From Burkholderiales bacterium UBA4615 (GTDB lineage: Bacteria; Pseudomonadota; Gammaproteobacteria; Burkholderiales; Burkholderiaceae_E), in NCBI GenBank assembly GCA_002386465.1, contig DGIT01000126.1, positions 7,925 through 32,562 on the forward strand: DNA of 24,638 nt. Direction: 5' to 3'. The number at the start of each line of letters is the position of its first letter. The stretch's first letter is position 1. This document shows, one piece after another, positions 7,587-15,570 of this stretch. The notes beneath the pieces are model-generated. The model was not told the origin of the DNA. It did no database searches and saw only the letters and a list, made by a program, of their open reading frames with translations. The position numbers and the translations under genes were made by a program.

Positions 7587-8366
7587 TCAATTCAACAGCA
7601 ACCCGCCATCAACGGGCACCGTATGACCAATCACATAAGCTGCCAGCGGCGACGCCAGGAAAAGCGCCACACCAGCCATGTCCTGAGGCGTCCCCAGCCG
7701 TCCCATCGGGATGCGCTGCAAGGCGGCTTCAAGACGCGCCGGGTTGGCCGTCGTCACTTCGGTCATCTTGGTCGCCACGAACCCGGGGGCGATGCCATTC
7801 ACACGAATGCCATCGTCTGCCCACGCATCGGCCAGTGTGCGCACCAGGCCCACGGCGCCGGCCTTGGAGGCGGCATAACCCGGATTGCCTCGGGTGGCAT
7901 GAAAGGCTGCGGTGGAACTGAGAATGATGACGCTGCCGCGCGCGGCCTTGAGCTGCGGGTGGAACGCTGCACAGCAAGCCATCAGGCTGTTCAGATTGAC
8001 ATCGAGCACCTTGCGAAAGCCCGGCATCTCGTATTCCGCACGACGGTACAGCACCACACCCTGCGAGAGCACAAGCACATCGAGCCGGGGCATGGCTGCA
8101 GCCGCCCGTGACACCGCAGCATCGTCGGCGACATCCACCTGGGCATAAGACAACCCCTGCAGGTCGGAACCAGTGTCGCCTGCGTAATCGGCTGCTGAAG
8201 CACGCGTGCCCCATACCGTGACCTGGGCGCCACGGTCGCGAAACGCCCGCGCAATGCCATTGCCAATGCCACTGGAGCCGCCCACCACCAGCACCGATGC
8301 GCCGTTAAACGACAGCGGGTCACCCTCGCCCGCAGACACGCCGGCCGTGCCGACAGATCCGTTCAA
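7587..8366 (-). CDS. Short-chain dehydrogenase/reductase (classical SDR)
   Basis: This 259-residue NAD(P)-dependent oxidoreductase belongs to the classical SDR superfamily. The cofactor loop GGSSGIG is at residues 29-35. The active-site region has N124, S150/S151, Y164 and K168 (YAASK), and the C-terminus ends in the usual VDGG. The LSQG at 100-103 replaces the common NNAG. The start is TTG at 8366, supported by AGGAG seven bases upstream. The gene sits between lgt and the Bug receptor with gaps of about 40 bp on both sides, all on the minus strand. The substrate is unknown; its place beside a carboxylate receptor and an acyl-CoA ligase suggests a catabolic hydroxyacid or ketone step. Confidence 0.9.
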   Translation of the reverse strand: MNGSVGTAGVSAGEGDPLSFNGASVLVVGGSSGIGNGIARAFRDRGAQVTVWGTRASAADYAGDTGSDLQGLSYAQVDVADDAAVSRAAAAMPRLDVLVLSQGVVLYRRAEYEMPGFRKVLDVNLNSLMACCAAFHPQLKAARGSVIILSSTAAFHATRGNPGYAASKAGAVGLVRTLADAWADDGIRVNGIAPGFVATKMTEVTTANPARLEAALQRIPMGRLGTPQDMAGVALFLASPLAAYVIGHTVPVDGGLLLN

Positions 8367-8373
8367 TTGATAT

Positions 8374-8378
8374 CTCCT
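8374..8378 (-). promoter_or_regulatory. Ribosome binding site supporting the TTG start of the SDR gene
   Basis: AGGAG read on the minus strand lies seven bases before a TTG codon. No ATG is suitably placed, so this site fixes the start at 8366. Confidence 0.7.
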
Positions 8379-8406
8379 CGTGAGTTGGAGCCCGCAGCGT
8401 GCTCAG

Positions 8407-9195
8407 TCAGTCTGCAGGCCGGCGTCCCAACAGGTACGCACCGTAAACCACCATGGGGATGCAGAGCAACTGACCCATGGTCAGGCCCGCCGCAAGAAAT
8501 CCGAGAAACGCATCGGGCTCACGAGCGAATTCGGCAAGAAAGCGCAGCACTCCATAGCCCACGAGAAACAGGCCGGAGACACGCCCCACCGCACGCGGGC
8601 GGCTCGAATAAAGCCACAGGACAATGAAGAGGAGCAGGCCCTCGCCGGCGAACTGATAGAGCTGGGACGGATGTCGCGCCACACCGGTGCCTGATTGCGG
8701 AAAGACGATGGCCCAGGGCACGGTACTGGCCCGGCCCCAGAGTTCGCCGTTGATGAAATTGCCCAAACGGCCGGCGGCCAGTCCCAGAGGCACCAGGGGG
8801 GCCACGAAATCCATCAGGACGAGCCAGCGCATGCGGTGACGGTGTGCAAAGAGGGCACAGGCCACCAGCACGCCGACCAGCCCGCCATGAAACGACATGC
8901 CGCCCTGCCAGACCGCCAAAGCTTCCAGCGGATGCTGCAGGTAATACCCGGGCTTGTAGAAGAGCACATAGCCCAGCCGTCCACCGAGCACCACGCCCAC
9001 CACACCGAAAAAGAGCAGATCCTCTACATCGGCCGGAGTGAGGCCCGTGCGTGACCCGTAATGGGTGTGCCGGATGCGCCATCGGCCAAGCAGGTAAAAG
9101 GCGAGAAAGGCCAGCAGGTACATGAGGCCGTACCAGCGGATGGCCAGTGGCCCCAACTGCAGGGCAATCGGATCGAAACCGGGATGAGTCGACAT
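8407..9195 (-). CDS. lgt: Prolipoprotein diacylglyceryl transferase
   Basis: Lgt is the inner-membrane enzyme that transfers diacylglycerol from phosphatidylglycerol to the lipobox cysteine of prolipoproteins. The 262-residue product has several membrane helices and the Lgt signature RLGNFINGELWGR at about residues 143-155. Also present are IRWYGLMYL near 19-27, the SFHGG histidine H103, and HPSQLYQ near 175-181. R143, N146 and E151 match conserved positions. The start at 9195 (STHPGFDPIA) is chosen over an upstream extension because family members begin just before this helix. It is divergent from ilvD, a common arrangement in Burkholderiales. The SDR gene starts 40 bp downstream, so the catabolic genes may be read partly from the lgt promoter. 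Confidence 0.96.
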   Translation of the reverse strand: MSTHPGFDPIALQLGPLAIRWYGLMYLLAFLAFYLLGRWRIRHTHYGSRTGLTPADVEDLLFFGVVGVVLGGRLGYVLFYKPGYYLQHPLEALAVWQGGMSFHGGLVGVLVACALFAHRHRMRWLVLMDFVAPLVPLGLAAGRLGNFINGELWGRASTVPWAIVFPQSGTGVARHPSQLYQFAGEGLLLFIVLWLYSSRPRAVGRVSGLFLVGYGVLRFLAEFAREPDAFLGFLAAGLTMGQLLCIPMVVYGAYLLGRRPAD

Positions 9196-9270
9196 CGTCG
9201 CCGCGATCTGCCGTGTAGCAGACGGATCAGAAGAAAGCACACATTGTCCCATGGCCACGCCAGGGGCCAT

Positions 9271-9299
9271 TTGGCGTTCGATCCCACCCGCCTTACCAT
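9271..9299 (+). promoter_or_regulatory. Probable sigma-70 promoter of ilvD
   Basis: TTGGCG (9271-9276) and TACCAT (9294-9299) are 17 bases apart. The predicted start is near 9306, giving a leader of about 36 bases that begins in a polypyrimidine run (9302-9325). Confidence 0.5.
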
Positions 9300-9341
9300 C
9301 GCCTCCTTTCCCTTTTTTCTCTTTCGCACGGAGACACCGCG

Positions 9342-11027
9342 ATGACCGCGAACCGACGCTCCCGCAACATCACCGAAGGCGTGGCACGGGCACCTAATCG
9401 CTCGATGTATTACGCGATGGGCTACAAGAAGTCCGACTTCGCCAATCCGATGATCGGCATCGCCAACGGGCACTCCACGATCACCCCCTGCAATTCCGGC
9501 CTGCAGCCCCTGGCCGATGCGGCGGTCGAAGCGGTGCGTGCGGCCGGCGGTAATCCTCAGACCTTCGGCACGCCCACCATCTCGGACGGCATGTCGATGG
9601 GCACCGAGGGCATGAAGTATTCGCTGATCTCGCGTGAAGTGATCGGCGATTGCATCGAAACCGCGGTGCAGGGTCAGTGGATGGACGGTGTGCTGGTGCT
9701 GGGCGGCTGTGACAAGAACATGCCGGGCGGCATGATGGGCATCCTGCGCTGCAACGTGCCGGCGATTTACGTCTACGGCGGCACGATCAAACCCGGGCAC
9801 TGGAAGGGCAAGGATCTGACCGTCGTCTCGATCTTCGAGGCTGTCGGTGAATTCTCGCGCGGACGGATGAGCCAGGAAGACTTTGAAGGCATCGAACAGA
9901 ATGCAGTGCCCGGCACCGGGTCGTGCGGCGGGATGTACACCGCCAACACGATGTCATCCTCGTTCGAGGCGCTGGGCATGAGCCTGCTGGGCTCGTCGAC
10001 CATGGCCAACCCGGACCACGAAAAACTCGACTCCACACAGGCATCGGCCCGCGTGCTGGTGCAGGCAGTCCGCAACAATCTGCGCCCGCTCGATATCGTG
10101 ACGCGCAAGTCGATTGAAAATGCCGTCACGCTGATCATGGCCACCGGCGGTTCGACCAACGCCGTGCTGCACTACCTGGCCATCGCACACTCCGCCGGCA
10201 TTGAATGGACCATCGATGACTTCGAGCGCGTGCGCAAGCGCGTGCCCGTGATCTGCGACCTCAAGCCTTCCGGTCAGTACGTGGCCACCGATCTGCATCG
10301 CGCAGGCGGTATCCCTCAGGTCATGAAGATCCTGCTGGATGCGGGCCTCATGCACGGCGACTGCATGACCATCACCGGTCGCACGCTGGCCGAGGAACTC
10401 GCCAATGTGCCATCAGTGCCGCGGGCCGATCAGCATGTCATCTTCCCGATCAGCAAAGCCCTCTACAAGGAAGGCCATCTGGCCATTCTGAAGGGCAATC
10501 TGTCGCCGGAAGGCGCCGTGGCCAAGATCACGGGCCTGAAGAGCCCGGTCATTACCGGGCCGGCACGTGTCTTTGATGACGAGCAGTCGGCCATGACCGC
10601 AATCATGGACAACAAAATCAACGCAGGCGATGTACTGGTGCTGCGTTACCTGGGTCCCAAAGGCGCACCCGGCATGCCCGAGATGCTCGCCCCCACATCG
10701 GCCATCATCGGTGCGGGGCTGGGCGAATCGGTGGCGCTGATCACCGATGGGCGTTTTTCGGGCGGCACCTGGGGCATGGTGGTCGGCCATGTCGCGCCGG
10801 AAGCGGCAGCAGGCGGTCTGATCGGATTGGTCAAGGAAGGCGATTCGATCACGGTCGATGCGCATGCCCTGCTGCTGCAACTGAACGTGGCGGACGCTGA
10901 AATCGCCAAACGCAAGGCGGCCTGGCGCGCGCCCGCCCCCCGCTACACGCGCGGTGTGCTGGCCAAGTTCGCCAAGCTGGCCTCCAGTGCCAGCAAAGGC
11001 GCGGTCACCGACGGGTTTGAAGACTGA
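9342..11027 (+). CDS. ilvD: Dihydroxy-acid dehydratase
   Basis: IlvD is the iron-sulfur enzyme that dehydrates 2,3-dihydroxy acids to 2-oxo acids in isoleucine, valine and pantothenate synthesis. The 561-residue protein has the three cluster cysteines expected for the family: C50 (ITPCNSG), C123 in GGCDKNMPGG (with K125) and C195 in GTGSCGGMYTANT. The C-terminal domain contains ITDGRFSGGTWGMVVGHVAPEA. Its length and motif wording fit the shorter branch rather than the roughly 616-residue E. coli form. The ATG has GGAG eight bases upstream. It is divergently transcribed from lgt and is followed by a convergent small gene. No other ilv genes are in the window, although a branched-chain amino acid transporter lies 1 kb downstream. 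Confidence 0.97.
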   Translation: MTANRRSRNITEGVARAPNRSMYYAMGYKKSDFANPMIGIANGHSTITPCNSGLQPLADAAVEAVRAAGGNPQTFGTPTISDGMSMGTEGMKYSLISREVIGDCIETAVQGQWMDGVLVLGGCDKNMPGGMMGILRCNVPAIYVYGGTIKPGHWKGKDLTVVSIFEAVGEFSRGRMSQEDFEGIEQNAVPGTGSCGGMYTANTMSSSFEALGMSLLGSSTMANPDHEKLDSTQASARVLVQAVRNNLRPLDIVTRKSIENAVTLIMATGGSTNAVLHYLAIAHSAGIEWTIDDFERVRKRVPVICDLKPSGQYVATDLHRAGGIPQVMKILLDAGLMHGDCMTITGRTLAEELANVPSVPRADQHVIFPISKALYKEGHLAILKGNLSPEGAVAKITGLKSPVITGPARVFDDEQSAMTAIMDNKINAGDVLVLRYLGPKGAPGMPEMLAPTSAIIGAGLGESVALITDGRFSGGTWGMVVGHVAPEAAAGGLIGLVKEGDSITVDAHALLLQLNVADAEIAKRKAAWRAPAPRYTRGVLAKFAKLASSASKGAVTDGFED

Positions 11028-11066
11028 GCGAGCGCTTGGCGGGTTGAATCGGATCGCCGAGGGCGC

Positions 11067-11303
11067 TCAGTGGCGCCCGGTGCGATCGCCGAAGCGGGCC
11101 GGCAGTCCCAGCCCGCGACGCCTTGTCTTGTTTTGAGCGCGCAGGCTGGCGCGATGACGGCCCAGGGGCGTCTCCAGCCACTCAAACCACACCACCGCGG
11201 CAAACAGCGGCGACAGCACGCCCCACCACGGCCACAGCGCCACGGGGCCGATGTGGCACAGCTTGAGCAACACGAACAACAGGCCGGTCCACAACAGAGG
11301 CAT
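11067..11303 (-). CDS. Small Trp-rich membrane protein (TIGR04438-like)
   Basis: This 78-residue protein has two short hydrophobic segments and six tryptophans in its first 42 residues (W5, W24, W26, W27, W39, W42), followed by a basic tail. The pattern LLWTGLLF, IGPVALWPWW and VVWFEW matches the uncharacterised small Trp-rich protein family found mostly in Burkholderiales. The start at 11303 is favoured over one 11 codons earlier because GGGGGAG lies about 10 bases upstream and the family begins directly with this helix. The gene is convergent with ilvD, 39 bp away. The function is unknown; a small inner-membrane role is inferred. Confidence 0.8.
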   Translation of the reverse strand: MPLLWTGLLFVLLKLCHIGPVALWPWWGVLSPLFAAVVWFEWLETPLGRHRASLRAQNKTRRRGLGLPARFGDRTGRH

Positions 11304-11444
11304 GGTCGACAGGCTCCCCCAAAGACCCCTCACCATGCGGGGCGGCGCCCTTCGTAGTCAGGGCCACCGGATCAGCGGACACAGTCAACCTCCCGGCGGC
11401 CAGGGCCGTTAGAAGCGCTTTACCCTTTCACAGACGGAGAATCC

Positions 11445-11759
11445 ATGAAACGACACCTGTTGAGCTGCGCACTGGCGGCCCTCGCTCTCATGTCTGCGAT
11501 GCCCGCCCAGGCCAGTGCAGATCTGGCCAAATCCAAGAATTGCCTGGCCTGTCATGCTGCCGACAAGAAACTGATCGGCCCGTCCTACAAGGATGTGGCA
11601 GCGAAATACGCTTCAGACAAGGATGCGCCCGCCAAACTCGCCAAGAAAATTCGCGAAGGTGGCGTCGGCATCTGGGGCCAGATTCCCATGCCCGCCAATC
11701 CGCAGGTCAATCCGGATGAAGCGCTGTCTCTGGCGAAATGGATACTTGGCACGAAATAA
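11445..11759 (+). CDS. Class I cytochrome c (c-551/c-552 type)
   Basis: This small periplasmic electron carrier has 104 residues, including a signal peptide that ends near AQA (about residue 23). The heme site is C33-L-A-C36-H37 and the distal ligand is M82 in QIPMPAN. The C-terminal helix ends ALSLAKWIL, as in c-551/c-552 proteins that feed terminal oxidases or denitrification enzymes. The ATG has GGAG upstream. The gene is a single unit closed by an intrinsic terminator 25 bases after its stop. Heme attachment would need the cytochrome c maturation system, which is not in the window. Confidence 0.94.
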   Translation: MKRHLLSCALAALALMSAMPAQASADLAKSKNCLACHAADKKLIGPSYKDVAAKYASDKDAPAKLAKKIREGGVGIWGQIPMPANPQVNPDEALSLAKWILGTK

Positions 11760-11784
11760 GTCTGTCCCTCACCCGTTGAACATG

Positions 11785-11812
11785 GCCCCGGCATTTGCCG
11801 GGGCTTTTTTTT
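11785..11812 (+). terminator. Intrinsic terminator after the cytochrome c gene
   Basis: A perfect 8-bp GC-rich stem (11785-11792 with 11797-11804), a four-base ATTT loop and a run of eight T (11805-11812) form a textbook rho-independent terminator. It separates the cytochrome gene from the liv operon. Confidence 0.96.
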
Positions 11813-11817
11813 GAAAG

Positions 11818-11846
11818 AGGACATCGCTGGGCCGGGCCGTTACACT
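11818..11846 (+). promoter_or_regulatory. Probable promoter of the liv operon
   Basis: AGGACA (11818-11823) and TACACT (11841-11846), spaced 17 bases, lie directly after the cytochrome terminator and about 30 bases before livH. Each box matches four of six consensus bases. Confidence 0.5.
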
Positions 11847-11875
11847 CCTGTCCTTCTGCGGCTTGGCGGCCTTCC

Positions 11876-12805
11876 ATGCATTTCGACATCCTGCTGCAGC
11901 AGGTGCTCAACGGACTTGTCCTGGGTAGCGTGTATGCCCTGGTGGCGCTGGGCTACACGATGGTCTACGGCATCCTGCAGCTGATCAACTTTGCGCACGG
12001 TGATGTGCTGATGATCGGTGCCATGGTCGGTGTGACGGTGGTCGGTCTGCTAGCGGGCTCGGGCTTGCCCGGGCCGGTCATCCTGCTGATTGCGCTGGCT
12101 GCAGCGATTCCTGCATGCATCGTGCTGTCCCTGGCCATTGAACGCATCGCCTACAGACCGCTTCGCAATGCCCCCAGGCTGGCGCCGCTGATCACGGCGA
12201 TCGGCGTGTCGATCGTCATCCAGACCCTGGCCATGATCGTCTGGAAGCCCAATCCGATCGTCTTTCCCGACCTGCTGCCCACCGACCCGATCCACATCGG
12301 CGGCGCGCTGCTCGCGCCCAAACAACTGCTCATCCTGGTGGTCTCGGGGCTCACCATGGCGGGGCTGCTGCTGCTGGTGAATCGCACCTGGCTCGGTCGC
12401 GCCATGCGCGCCACAGCCGAAAACCCCCGCGTGGCGGGCCTCATGGGGGTCAATTCCAATCGGGTGATCGCGGCCACGTTCTCGATCGGGGCGGCGCTTG
12501 CAGCGGTCGCCGGGGTCCTCGTCGCAATGAACTACAACATCGCCCAGTTCAGCATGGGCTTCATTCCGGGTCTGAAGGCATTCACGGCAGCCGTGCTAGG
12601 GGGCATCGGGAATCTCGGCGGGGCCGTGCTGGGAGGGCTGCTGCTCGGAGTCATTGAAAGTCTCGGTGCGGGCTATATCGGCGACCTCACCGGCGGTTTT
12701 CTGGGCAGCCACTATCAGGACATCTTTGCGTTCATCGTGCTGATCGTCGTGCTGGTCTTTCGGCCATCCGGTCTGCTGGGCGAACGCGTGGCCGACCGCG
12801 CCTGA
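11876..12805 (+). CDS. livH: Branched-chain amino acid ABC transporter permease LivH
   Basis: LivH is one of the two membrane subunits of the HAAT-type ABC importer for leucine, isoleucine and valine or related compounds. The 309-residue product opens with QQVLNGLVLGSVYALVALGYTMVYGI, the standard LivH start, followed by INFAHGD. The family block GLMGVNSNRVIAATFSIGAALAAVAGVL lies in the C-terminal half. About eight membrane helices are visible. The ATG at 11876 is chosen because it places this motif at the N-terminus. It is the first gene of livHMGF. Unusually, no LivK-type binding protein gene precedes or follows it here. Confidence 0.95.
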   Translation: MHFDILLQQVLNGLVLGSVYALVALGYTMVYGILQLINFAHGDVLMIGAMVGVTVVGLLAGSGLPGPVILLIALAAAIPACIVLSLAIERIAYRPLRNAPRLAPLITAIGVSIVIQTLAMIVWKPNPIVFPDLLPTDPIHIGGALLAPKQLLILVVSGLTMAGLLLLVNRTWLGRAMRATAENPRVAGLMGVNSNRVIAATFSIGAALAAVAGVLVAMNYNIAQFSMGFIPGLKAFTAAVLGGIGNLGGAVLGGLLLGVIESLGAGYIGDLTGGFLGSHYQDIFAFIVLIVVLVFRPSGLLGERVADRA

Positions 12806-12837
12806 GCACAACCGAGACCAGATCGACTCTTTCATCC

Positions 12838-13998
12838 ATGTCGACTCCAGATGCCCGCTACACCGCGTTAATACCCTGGTTGCAGGGCCATCGCTCAGCA
12901 GCCTGGGTCGCAGCGGCGGTCATTGCCATGGTGCTGGCGGTGCTGCCTTTTGTAGTCGGGCTTCAGGGAAACGCCTGGGTGCGCATCCTGGACTTCGCGT
13001 TGCTCTACGTCATGCTGGCGCTCGGTCTGAACATTGTGGTGGGCTATGCAGGTCTGCTCGACTTAGGCTACGTGGCCTTTTATGCCATGGGGGCCTACCT
13101 GTATGCGGTGCTGGCCTCGCCGCATCTGGCTGAAAACTTCGAGTTCATCCAGCAGTGGTTTCCCGAGGGGCTGCATGCATCGGTCTGGATCGTTGTGCCA
13201 CTGGCCGCGGCGCTGGCCGCATTTTTGGGTGTGCTGCTGGGCGCGCCAACGCTGCGACTACGTGGCGACTATCTGGCGATCGTGACGCTCGGTTTCGGTG
13301 AAATCGTGCGGATCTTCCTCAACAACCTGAATGCGCCTGTGAACCTCACCAACGGTCCGCAGGGCATCAGCAACATCGAACCCATTCATCTGGGCGGCGT
13401 GTCTCTAGGCAAGACACAGGAATGGTTCGGCATGGAAGTGCCGTCGGTGTACCTGTACTACTACGTGTTCCTGGCGCTGGCCCTGGTGATCATCGTGCTG
13501 ACGGTGCGTCTGCAGGATTCACGCATCGGGCGCGCCTGGATGGCCATTCGCGAAGATGAAACCGCGGCCAAGGCCATGGGGATTCACACCCGCAACATCA
13601 AGCTGCTGGCCTTTGCCATGGGCGCTTCCTTTGGTGGCGTGGCCGGCGCCATGTTCGCCGCCTTTCAGGGGTTCGTGTCACCCGAGAGCTTCACGCTCAT
13701 GGAGTCGATCGTGATCGTGGCCATGGTGGTGCTCGGCGGCATGGGGCATGTGCCCGGTGTCATTCTGGGCGCGGTCATTCTGTACGCCATTCCTGAGGTG
13801 CTGCGATACGTGGCCAAGCCATTGCAGGAGTCGATCTTCGGACACGAGATCGTGGCGCCTGAGGCCCTGCGTATGCTTCTCTTTGGCCTGGCGATGGTGG
13901 TGATCATGCTGTACAGACCTTCCGGGCTCTGGCCGGCACCAGTACGCGGACGGACATCCAGCGCAGCCTCAGGCTCAACCGCAGGCGAACAGTCATGA
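12838..13998 (+). CDS. livM: Branched-chain amino acid ABC transporter permease LivM
   Basis: LivM is the second membrane subunit of the importer. The 386-residue protein has an N-terminal helix not shared with LivH, then the family blocks MLALGLNIVVGYAGLLDLGYVAFYAMGAY, PTLRLRGDYLAIVTLGFGEI and GRAWMAIREDETAAKAMGI, the last being the cytoplasmic loop that contacts the ATPases. The C-terminus ends RPSGLWPAP plus a hydrophilic tail. The start lies 32 bp after livH with no strong ribosome site. Its stop overlaps the livG start in an ATGA, indicating translational coupling. Confidence 0.95.
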   Translation: MSTPDARYTALIPWLQGHRSAAWVAAAVIAMVLAVLPFVVGLQGNAWVRILDFALLYVMLALGLNIVVGYAGLLDLGYVAFYAMGAYLYAVLASPHLAENFEFIQQWFPEGLHASVWIVVPLAAALAAFLGVLLGAPTLRLRGDYLAIVTLGFGEIVRIFLNNLNAPVNLTNGPQGISNIEPIHLGGVSLGKTQEWFGMEVPSVYLYYYVFLALALVIIVLTVRLQDSRIGRAWMAIREDETAAKAMGIHTRNIKLLAFAMGASFGGVAGAMFAAFQGFVSPESFTLMESIVIVAMVVLGGMGHVPGVILGAVILYAIPEVLRYVAKPLQESIFGHEIVAPEALRMLLFGLAMVVIMLYRPSGLWPAPVRGRTSSAASGSTAGEQS

Positions 13999-14825
13999 GC
14001 GACGCATCCGTGCGGCCTGGTTCGTCCGTGCTTTCGCCTGCGTTTACTCAGGACGCACAGCCTCAACTGTTAAGCGTGGATGGCGTCAGCAAACGATTCG
14101 GCGGCCTGCAAGCCCTCTCGGACGTGAGCCTGCAGATTGAGCGCGGCCAGATCTATGGCCTGATCGGACCTAACGGCGCAGGCAAGACCACCTTTTTCAA
14201 CGTCATCACGGGCCTTTACACGCCAGACAGCGGCCGTTTCGCGCTGGACGGTCAAGCGTACGAGCCGACAGCGGTGCACACGGTCGCCAAAGCGGGGATC
14301 GCCCGCACGTTCCAGAACATTCGCCTGTTTGCCGAGATGACTGTCCTGGAAAACGTGATGGTCGGACGTCATGTACGCACCCATGCAGGCGCGTGGGCCG
14401 CCATGCTCAGACCGGCATCGCAGCGCCGCGAAGAAGCACTCATTCGCGAACATGCCATGGGTCTGCTGGAGGAAGTCGGCATCAGCGATTACGCGCATGT
14501 CCCATCCCGCACCCTTTCATACGGCGATCAGCGTCGGCTTGAAATTGCCCGTGCGCTGGCCACCGAGCCCAAGTTGCTTGCGCTCGACGAGCCTGCTGCG
14601 GGCATGAATGCCACTGAAAAATTGAGCTTGCGCGCGCTGCTTGAGCGTATTCGCGCATCGGGCCGCACCATCTTGCTGATCGAACACGACGTCAAGCTCG
14701 TCATGGGTCTGTGTGACCGGGTCACGGTGCTGGATTACGGCAAGGTGATTGCCCAGGGCGTGCCCGCCGACGTGCGACGCGATCCGGCGGTGATCGAGGC
14801 CTATCTGGGAACGGCCCATGCCTGA
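13995..14825 (+). CDS. livG: Branched-chain amino acid ABC transporter ATPase LivG
   Basis: LivG is one of the two cytoplasmic ATPases of the importer. In 276 residues it has Walker A GPNGAGKTT at 58-66, a Q-loop region IARTFQNIRLF, the signature TLSYGDQRRLEIARAL (the LSYG variant usual in LivG), Walker B LLALDEPAAGMN and the switch histidine in LIEHDVKLV. An N-terminal extension of about 25 residues precedes the ABC domain. The gene overlaps livM by four bases and livF by eight, so the four proteins should be made in step. Confidence 0.96.
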   Translation: MSDASVRPGSSVLSPAFTQDAQPQLLSVDGVSKRFGGLQALSDVSLQIERGQIYGLIGPNGAGKTTFFNVITGLYTPDSGRFALDGQAYEPTAVHTVAKAGIARTFQNIRLFAEMTVLENVMVGRHVRTHAGAWAAMLRPASQRREEALIREHAMGLLEEVGISDYAHVPSRTLSYGDQRRLEIARALATEPKLLALDEPAAGMNATEKLSLRALLERIRASGRTILLIEHDVKLVMGLCDRVTVLDYGKVIAQGVPADVRRDPAVIEAYLGTAHA

Positions 14826-15570
14826 ACAGGCTTCAACGCTTGCATCCACCACGCCAGTGCTGTCAGTGCGCGGCCTGAAAGTGGCCTATGGCGGCATTCA
14901 GGCGGTCAAGGGCGTGGACATGCAGGTGGAACAGGGCGAGCTGGTTGCGCTGATCGGCGCCAATGGTGCGGGCAAGACCACCACACTCAAAGCCATCACT
15001 GCGGGTGTGTCGACTCTGGCGGGCGACATCACCTTCATGGGGCGCTCACTGCGCGGCCAGCAAGCCAGCGCGCTGGTCGGCCAGGGTCTGGTGATGGTGC
15101 CTGAGGGTCGTGGCGTCTTCGGGCGCATGACCATCACCGAGAACCTCATGATGGGCGCCTACAGCCGGCGCAGTGCGCCGGATATCGCCAACGATATCGA
15201 GCGGATGTTTGCGCTCTTTCCCAGACTGCGCGAGCGGGCGGCGCAGCTCGCGGGCACCTTGTCGGGAGGCGAACAGCAGATGCTCGCCATGGCCCGCGCC
15301 CTCATGGCTCACCCGAAGTTGCTGCTGCTCGATGAGCCCAGCATGGGTCTGTCGCCGATCATGGTCGAGAAGATTTTCGAAGTGATCCGATCCGTGTCGG
15401 CGCAAGGCACTACGCTGCTTCTGGTCGAGCAGAACGCCAAACTGGCGCTGCAGGCCGCGCACCGCTGCTATGTCATGGACTCGGGCTTGATCTCGATGTC
15501 CGGGCCGGCTCAGGACATGCTGCACGACCCGCGGGTCCGTGAAGCCTATCTGGGTGAAGTCCCGGACTGA
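14818..15570 (+). CDS. livF: Branched-chain amino acid ABC transporter ATPase LivF
   Basis: LivF is the second ATPase of the importer. In 250 residues: Walker A GANGAGKTT at 47-55, VMVPEGRGVFGRMTITENLMMGAY (the LivF-specific block), signature LSGGEQQMLAMARAL, Walker B LLLLDEPSMGLSP, and LVEQNAKLAL in the switch region. It starts inside livG by eight bases. Its last 25 bases overlap the 3' end of the convergent reductase gene, so no intrinsic terminator fits between them. Confidence 0.96.
   Translation: MPEQASTLASTTPVLSVRGLKVAYGGIQAVKGVDMQVEQGELVALIGANGAGKTTTLKAITAGVSTLAGDITFMGRSLRGQQASALVGQGLVMVPEGRGVFGRMTITENLMMGAYSRRSAPDIANDIERMFALFPRLRERAAQLAGTLSGGEQQMLAMARALMAHPKLLLLDEPSMGLSPIMVEKIFEVIRSVSAQGTTLLLVEQNAKLALQAAHRCYVMDSGLISMSGPAQDMLHDPRVREAYLGEVPD

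Noticed and set aside
11061..11078. GGGCGC/GCGCCC hairpin between ilvD and the Trp-rich gene as a two-way terminator
   Set aside because: It overlaps the 3' coding end of the Trp-rich gene and has no T-run on either strand, so the support is too weak.
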